Shown in pieces: positions 51,101-60,100 of a DNA stretch of 64,000 bases. The DNA is from Ancistrus triradiatus (lineage: Eukaryota > Chordata > Actinopteri > Siluriformes > Loricariidae), in NCBI GenBank assembly GCA_025084515.1, contig JAJAGP010000017.1, positions 1,081,713 through 1,145,712 on the forward strand, read 5' to 3'. The position numbers were made by a program, and so were the translations under genes. The notes below the pieces were generated by a model. It was not told the DNA's origin. It saw only the letters and a list, made by a program, of their open reading frames with translations, and made no database searches. Position 1 is the first letter of the stretch. Each line of letters begins with the position of its first letter.

Positions 51101-54100
51101 GCTATATTTTCCCCCAGTGTGTTCTTCAGGAAAATAAGATGTCTGCAAACATCGACTTTTTAATTCAAAGACCCGGCTAATGAAGTGAACTGTCAAGCCC
51201 ACGCAAGGCTCCATTGTAAAAGCAAAGAATTTCATTTGCACCTGTTCTGACTGTACGTTTGATGCATGGATCATACATCTCCGTTTTGGGAGATACGCGT
51301 TCGTGATGGAATCTTGTTCAGCTCAGTGTATGAAGCTTCCCATATGCTTCCCATTTAAATGGCACCATATCGTTAGTCGAGTAGTATAGCGTCACTTATT
51401 CTTTATGACCCTGGGAGCCCAAATCATATGCTGTCGTGCTTTCAAAGCTTTGAGTAACAGATTTTTTTTTACACATGGAGCTGAATAGTGACGAGGGGTA
51501 GCTCCAGCAGCGCTTTCAAACTTTTTGGTGAATACTCCTCATTTAGTTGTTTGTGCTTGTACTTTAAGTGATGGTAAAGGTTTCTCGTGTTCCCTGTGAT
51601 GGTAGCCACAACAGCTCAGCACTCTTTGCACAAAACTCTAGAATGAGCGTGGTCACCTCATTTAAAACTAAGGTATTCCCAGTCCACAGAGGTGCCTCCC
51701 CTTTTGTACCAAATCCTCTTTACTTATATCTTGGTCTTAGTCTTAGGTACTTGGTCTGGCTGCACTCATTTTTCCCAGGTTAGGGTGCTTGGTGTGTGTT
51801 CACTATGGACCTCAGGCATACTCTGCAGTGTGTAGAGCTCCCTCTGTTGCTGCACTCGGGCAATGCAATTTGAGTTTGCTGTTACAACTTCCAGAATCCT
51901 ACCGCGTCACTTTTGATGTGTGCGATGCGTTTATTGCGAAATTTCATATCGCGATAATGAGAAAAATACGATAACCATGCAGCCCTACCAGCCGCCAATC
52001 AGAGCTAACCTAAAACACAAGAGGTAGGACGAACACCATGTAGGGACTCTCCACGCTGACAAAATATTTCACCTATGTAACATACGTCTTAGTTTCTATA
52101 CTGTATATAGGCTGTCTACTTCAAAGTATCTTTCATTTTCTTTAAACCTTAAAGTAGCTGAGAGGAACAACAGAAAGGCTACTTTCAAAACTGACTTCAG
52201 CCACTGCAACCAGACGAGTACTGAACAATAAGCTCTTCTAGTTCTCGAAGGTAATGCCAAGTTCCAAGCCAAAATTACAATTCTGTACAAAACCAAGTAT
52301 GCGTTAGCTTAAACGTCAAAGCCTGCTCATCTCCTACCTTAAATTCCTGGAGTTGTTGTTTGATGACCTCCACTTCAGTTCCCACTACTCCTTGTGCGTT
52401 GAGGCTCTCCTCTGCCCGGTTGAGGAGCCCCAGCAGCTCTGTGAGACGAGCATAGAACTCCTTCACCCGCTCCTCTGCCTCCTCTATGAGTCCCAGGCGA
52501 CCTTGTCCCCGCTCGGCCAACTTGCCCGCCTGGCGGTTGAGGGCCTCCGTTTCTCTTCGGAGGGCCAGCAGGTCTGGAGAGCTACCCTCTCTCCTCAGCA
52601 TGGCAGTGCAGTCGCTTCCGTGGCCCTCCAGTTCAGTCCGTAGTGCAGCCAGACGGCCCAGGAAGCCCCTCACTGCCTCGGCCTGCGAGGCCAGTGAGTC
52701 TACATCCCTCCCCACAGGGCTTAGGCCGTCTAGCTCATCGTCCAAGTCGGCCAGGCGTGAGAAGACGTCCCGAACGCACGACTGAACCTCTCCCACTCCC
52801 TGCAGACGAGTCTCGAGGGATGAGCAGCACTGCTCGATCTGTGAGATGGATAGAAAAACGAAATTCTTTATAACCCAGAAGGTCTATATGATATGCCTAT
52901 TGACAATTCATCTGCTCATTAATGAAATCATACCATCATAATTCATCACAATTCTAAGCATTAGGAATGAACAGGGTTGGGTATTGTTTGCATTTTATCG
53001 ATTCCAATTCTGCTTGTCAATTTCGAGTCCAAGTTTCAATTCCAAAATGGTGAAAAAAGTGCCAAATGTCTAGGTTTAAACATTTACATTTACAGCATTT
53101 AGCAGACGCCCTTGTCCAGAACGACTTACAATTGGTACAATCTTACAGTCCAAGCAATTGTGGGTTAAGGGCCTTACTCAAGGACCCAACAGTGGCAGCT
53201 TGGCAAAGGTTGGATTTGAACCCTGGACCTTTTGGTCCATAGACCAGTACCTTAACCACTAGGCTACCACAGTTTAAAGAATGTCTTTATTTTCTAGAGT
53301 TCAATTTAAAAAAGTAATCATATTTATGTTAAGCTTTTTTCTTCCCATTGAAACCCATTATAAGTAAAAAGCTTAACATGGTTTAATGTACTAAAGCAGT
53401 GACCTAGGAACACCAAACTTCTCTTAATTGCTACTGGCCATAAGTAATCTTTACTGCCGAAATGATTAACTAGTGGTCCAAAGGGAAAGTACTCAATTTT
53501 ACGTTAATCGCTTTACTTATCTGCTTACAAATGACTGCTTTCCTTTTGCATTACATGTTCATAATTTCGGCAGTAGAAATTACTCATGACCAGTAGTAAT
53601 TGAGAGAAGGTTGATGTTCCTAGATTACTGTTGTAGGACATTAAACCAAGTAAAGCTTGCCTGTAAATCCAAGTAAATGCTGGTGCCTTGGATGTTTTGC
53701 TATTTTGGAGGTGCAACTTTCAAACTTTGTGTTTTCTCTCACAAAGTGGAGCCAAACTTGTGAGAGCTTTTGAGCGCCATCTTCAAAACACAACTACGTG
53801 ACGATATATGTGGTTACATGAAGCACCGGGCCTGGCAGGCAGGTGCCTCCTTAGTGCAGACGCATTTTTTTGCGCTGTGTATTTGAAGCATAAAACGCAT
53901 TACTAAGAACAGATCAGCTGAATCGAATACAAATTTTTTTTAACAGGTTCTTGAAATTTTGGAACCTACCCAACCCTTGGAATGAACAAATGATCATTAC
54001 ACTCTCACCTTCTCAGTGACCTCTGTAAACTCCTTTTCTGTGTCCTGAGCCTGTTGGAGAAGCCTCTGTCCACCATCCCCACTCTCCCCCGTTGCCTGAG

Positions 54101-57100
54101 GTGCATCCTGAACCAGTCCCTTTGCCAGATCCCGAAGATATACCACCTGAGGCCGTAAGGAGCAAAGTGCCTCCTGCTGGCTGCGGAGACGCTCCAGGCT
54201 CTTGTTGCTGCAGGCCTGTGGGCCCAGCGCCTCCTGCACCTCCAGCTGATGCCTGGCTGCCTCCAGTCGCCTTTCAACCACCTGGCGACCATCTTCAAAT
54301 TCCTTCAGCCTGCTCCCCAGCTCTTCCAGCTGAGCCGTGCGATCATGTAATCTTTCAGAGAGGCCATCCAGTCTGCGGTTCAGCTGGGCTTTCTCATCCC
54401 TCACCTCCTCCTCTCCGGTTCGGCTCTGCTCAAGGAGCTGGTCTGCTGCCGAGTTGAGAGCCTCCAGGATGGAGCGCCGGCGGTCTAAGTCCAAGCCTAA
54501 CTGCTTGGCCTTTTGAAGGGCCTCTTCGAGGGCCGGCTGCTCCAGTGAAGGCTGGATCTCAGCTTCTTTCTGCTCGCACTCCTTCAGCCAGGGATCCAGT
54601 TCATTGCGATGTTGCTGGTACTGCTCTGCACGAGACAGAGTCCCTTTGATGTCTGCCTGCTTGTCTGCGAGACGTTGGTTCAGCGCCTCCCAGTCCTGCC
54701 GCAGTTTGCCAAGCCGCTGCTGCAGGCCTGAGCGTTCGTCACCAGCAGGCAGAGATGCCAGGATAGTTGCCCCCTCGGCCTGTATTAGCTCGTAAGACCC
54801 TCGCTGCTGCGCGACGCCACGCAAGACCTCCTCCTGTTGGGCGAGGAGGGCCTGCAGAAGTTTCGACTGGCATGGGAGGGGCTCAGACGTGCCAGCTATA
54901 CTCTCAGCGGCTTGCTGCCCATCCAACCAGGCACGGAGTTCTTCAAACATTTGCTGGAACTGTTGTGTGCTGGAGAGAGCAGCCTGCAGCTGGGACAAGC
55001 CATCGGCTGGAGTAATGCAGAATAAAGCACAGTTAATGCACTGCATATACACATGGCAATACAGGTAAGCACAGTTCACTTTAACAACTGGGATCTTAAT
55101 TATAATAAATTATACTAGGAAATAAAATCTCTCCAACTCTGGCCAATCAATGCTGTAGAACCGTGAGCAGAGACAGGCATTTAAAAGCAGTAAAGTAAAA
55201 GTAATAGTAAAAAGTAACAGCCTTACAGATCATGTGCTAGCTTGCTCGTTAGCTCTACAAACTGTTCTAAATCGGTTGAAATGTTCAGAGATATTTTTGT
55301 GCAAGTTACTCGTCTTTGTGTGTATGACTTTCTACTACTTATAGGTAACAAGCTGTAAATTACATTCTTAGATGTATGCGACTGTCCTGTTGTCAGTAGC
55401 ACTCCTTTATTTATACACAGTGGGGCAAAAAAGTGTTTAGTCAGCCACTGATTGTGCAAGTTCTCCTATTTAGAAAGATGAGAGAGGTCTGTAATTTTCA
55501 TCATAGGTACACTTCAACTATGAGAGACAAAATGAGAAAATTCAGGAAATCACATTGTAGGATTTTTTAAGAACTTAATTGTAAATTAAGTTGGAAAATA
55601 AGTATTGGGTCAATAAAAAAAGTTCAACTCAATACTTTGTAACATAACCTTTGTTGGCAATGACAGAGGTCAAACGTTTCCTGTAAGTCTTCACCAGGTT
55701 TGTACACACTGTAGCTGGCCCATTCCTCCATGCAGATCTCCTCTAGAGCAGTGTTATTTTGAGGCTGTCGCTGGGCAACACAGACTTTCAACTCCCTCCA
55801 CAAATTTTCTATGGGGTTGAGGTCTGGAGACCTTGAAATGCTCCTTCATTGTCCGAGCGGTGTGTTTGGGATCATTGATATGCTGGAAGACCCAGCCACG
55901 TTCCATCTTCAATGCTGTCACTGATGGAAGGAGGTTTTGGCTTAAAATCTCACAATACACGGCCCCGTTCATTCTTACCCCGTTCATTTGAACCCGGATC
56001 AGTCGTCTTGTGCCTTTTGCAGAAAAACAGCCCCAAAGCATGATGCTTCCACCCCCATGCGTCACAATAGGTATGGTGTTCTTGGGATGCAACTCAGCAT
56101 TCTTCCTCCAAACACGATGAGAAGAGTTTTTACCAAAAAGTTCTGATATACCACATGACATTCTCCCAATCCTCTTCTGGACCTTCCATATACTCTCTGG
56201 TAAACTTCAGATGGTCCTGGACATGCACTGGCTTAAGCATATGGGCACTGCAGGACTGGCACTGCAGGATCTGAGTCCCTCTCGGCATAGTGTGTTACTA
56301 ATGGTAGCCTTGTTACTTTGGTCCCAGCTCTCTGCAGGTCATTCATCAGGGCCCTCCTTGTAGTTCTGGGATTTTTGCTCACCGTTCTCATGATCATTTT
56401 GACCCCACGGGATGGGATCTTGCATGGGGCCCCAGATCAATGGAGATTATCAATGGTCTTGTATGTCTTCCATTTTCTTAAAATTGCTCCCACAGTTGAT
56501 TTATTCACACCAACCTGCTTGCCTATTGTAGATTCACTCTTACCAGCCTGGTGCAGGTCTACAATTTTCTTCCTGGTGTCTTTTGACAGATCTTTAGTTG
56601 AGTTTGGATTCTGACTGTTTGAGGCTGTGGGCAGGTGTCTTTCATGCAGATAATGAAGTCAAACAGGTGCCACTAACACAGGTAACTAGTGGAGGACAGA
56701 AGAGCTTCTTTTTATTTTATTTTTATTTTGTCTCTCATAGTTGAAGTGTACTTGCTTGCACAATCAGTCGCTGACTAAAAGCTTTTTTGCCCCACTGTAA
56801 ACTCCTATAACTACATGAACTAGTTTACATTCACTCGCTGAGTCTCTGTTCATCTGGCCGTGTTGTTCGTGATACTCTCCATCAATGTATTTTTGTCTTC
56901 CATCAAACAAAGGCATCAGGTCCATCATACCATCCTCTTAAACGTTACCTCTTTCCCCTACACAGGGTCATAGCTGTACATTACTGTGTTGTCTATAACT
57001 CTTGTGAATTTTCATAAATTACAAGTTTAGCATGTGTGTACCCTGCTAGTTTAGGTTTCCTAATGTTTTCAGTGGTATCTGTGATGCATTTATGCATCGT

Positions 57101-60100
57101 TTACACACAGTTTTCTTATGAAATTACAATCAAGAGTTCACCAATAGAGTAAGTGTTTTGCTTTTACTTTTCACCTTCAATCCATTACTCACTGAACTAC
57201 AAGAGCTTTTTCAATACTTGATTATAAAATAAGCTTTGTGTTAATGATTTTGGCCAGCTGTAGGTTAATGTAAGTGCTTTAAACATTACTTGTCATAGGC
57301 TCTGCTATGACACCAAACACTCAAACTCCTCGGTTCATGTTCCAGAATGTATCCCCTTCGTAAATTAGGGAGCACCTGTACAATACAACTCCATTGATGT
57401 ATATAATGTCTTATACAATGTGGACTTTGTGGGTCTGGAACAGATTAATTCAATTTATATTATTCCTTATGGGAAAAATGTGCTCCGTACTCATCATTTT
57501 CAGTTCGTAACAAGCCTTCTGGAACGAATTAACGTCGAGAACCGAGGGACCACTGTATTCTGAAAAACCTATTAACGAGCAAATAAACAGGCGTAATAAT
57601 TTATCTATCCTGCCTCACCTGCTCGTTCCTCCAAGCTGTTGAGCGGGCCACTGACACTCTCCAGTCTCTTATTCAGCTCTTCTCGGAGGTAGGGCTCTGC
57701 CACAATTGTGCTGAGTTCTGCACACAGCTGCTCAGCCTGACCCAGCTGGCCTCTTCTCTGCTCGAGCTCTGCCCGGATCTCGCCAGTCTCCTTCAGCCTG
57801 TGGCGCAAGGCCTCTGGTTGGGCGCTGAGCGAGGCCTGGGCATCCAACTTCTCAGCCAGCTGAGACAAACTGAGGGAGAGTTCCTTCAGCAGGGCCTGGA
57901 AGCGCTCACTTGTGCTCTGAGCTCGCTCGATCTTCTCGGAGCGTCCAGAGAGATGAGAGGTTAGGTCATCCCACTGCTGAGTGATGGAGACCAGCTCCTG
58001 TTTCACCTCGGCAATGTCTTGGTTGGGCTCAGAGCCCTGCTCCCCAGTGGGGGAGAGGATATCCTTTGCTGCCTGGGTTAGCTGGTCGAACTGGGCATGT
58101 CGTGTCTCAAACTCACGCAACATAAACTGGAGAGAAAGACGTAGCATTATAAACAGTGGTAAAGAAACTGGAAAATGTTACTCATTTCATGTTATGCAAT
58201 TATGGACCTAATTGGTTCTAACACACAATACCAGTTTTTCAACTGACATGATTTAATGGATGTGCTGCAGGGTTAATATACTCATTGACAAAAAAAATAA
58301 AGCACCCAGATACAAATGTCCGATTGTTGCTAAACTCGGCATGCACTTGTATCTCAGGAAGATATGTAAATGATTACAGGTGTGCTCTGATTAGACACTG
58401 GGTTTTGTCACAAGACGGCATAAACGTGCTTCCCCTCCTGTACTATAAAAAGGCTTTCAGAGGTTACTTTTGGGTAGTGTACCTCTTGGTGAGAGATCAT
58501 TGTTGTTATACATGCCTCAACGAAGCACTCGAAGATATTTTGCCCAGTTGACAGACTTTGAGAGTGACGCATCACTGGACTGACAGAAGCATGATCGTTT
58601 CTACGAATTGCCTGCCATCTAGCTGTTAGAAGATGAGGGAGTGGTGGTTCCGTGAGGGCACACACACAGCAAACAGGCTCCGGCGGGCCCAGACAGACCA
58701 CCAGTAGAGAAGATCGTTTGATCCACTGACAGCAGCTCCCACAGTTTCATTGTCCACCATCCAGATACAGGTGGCACCTTCACTACACACCCCTGTCTCT
58801 GCCCGGACCATTTCCAGTTGCATAGCAGATGGAAATTTGTTGTCACTGTGCCAATTACGTGTCCTGCCATTGACAGCTAGCCACCCTCACCTTCGTTTGC
58901 ACTGGTGTCATGAACGAGAAACCTGGACTGCTACAAACTGTAACCGTATCATCTTAGTGACGATACAGTTTGGGATTGGACATCGGTCGGGTTCGAGTAT
59001 TGAGTCCTCATGGGAAGCGCTTCAATCCTGCCTTTGTTGTTTAGTGACACAAAAGATCATGTGGACAAGCCAGAAGGCTATTGGAAGAATGTTTTGTGGA
59101 CAGATGAGAACAAAATAGAACTTTTTGGTTTAAAAGAAAAGCGTCATGTTTGGAGAAATGAAAACACTGCAGTCCAGCATGAGAACCTTATCCCATCTGT
59201 GAAAATTGGTGGTGGTAGTATCATGGTTTGGGCCTGTTTTGCTGCATCTGGGCCAGGACGGCTTGCCATCATTGATGGAATAATGAATTCTGAATTATAT
59301 CAGAGAATTCTAAAGGAAAATGTCAGGACATCTGTCCATGAACTGAATCTCAAGAGAAGGTGGGTCATGCTGCAAGACAACGACCCTAAGCACACAAGTT
59401 GTTCAAAGAATGGTTAATGAAGAATAAAGTTCATGTTTTGGAATGGCCAAGTCAAAGTCCTGAACGTAACCCAATTGAAATGTTGTGGAAGGACCTGAAG
59501 TGAGCAGCTAATATGAGGAAACCCACCAACATCCCAGAGCTGAAGCTGTTCTGTACGGAGGAATGGGCTAAAATTACTCCAAGCTGGTGTGCAGGACTGA
59601 TCAACAGTTACAGGAAATTTTTAGATGCAGTTATTGCTGCACAGGGGGGTCACACACAGATACTGAAAGCAAAGGTTCACATACTTTTGCCACTCACTAA
59701 TATGTAATATTGGATCATTTTCTTCAATAAATAAATGACCAAGTATAATATTTTTGTCTCATTTGTTTAACTGGGTTCTCTTGATCTACTTTTAGGACTT
59801 GTGGGAAAATCTGATGATGTTTTAGGTCATATTTACGCAGAAATATAGAAAATTCTAAAAGGTTCACAAACTTTCAAGCACCACTGCATCATCAATGAAT
59901 CAATATTTATCTTTCACAGAAAACGTGATAAAATACATACTTAGCCTGATACAATAGAAATGAACATCACCAAATGGTTACGATTTTGGTGAATTATACC
60001 ATATACAATTTTAATCCTAGGTTTAATTTATAACTTGTTGCCCATTTCTACACTTTGGCTACATTCACACTGCAGGTAAAGGCAGCCCAAATCTGATTTA

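Noticed and set aside
52353..52785. Plus-strand open frames of 96-99 residues
   Set aside because: Shadows of GC-rich exon 4 on the other strand.
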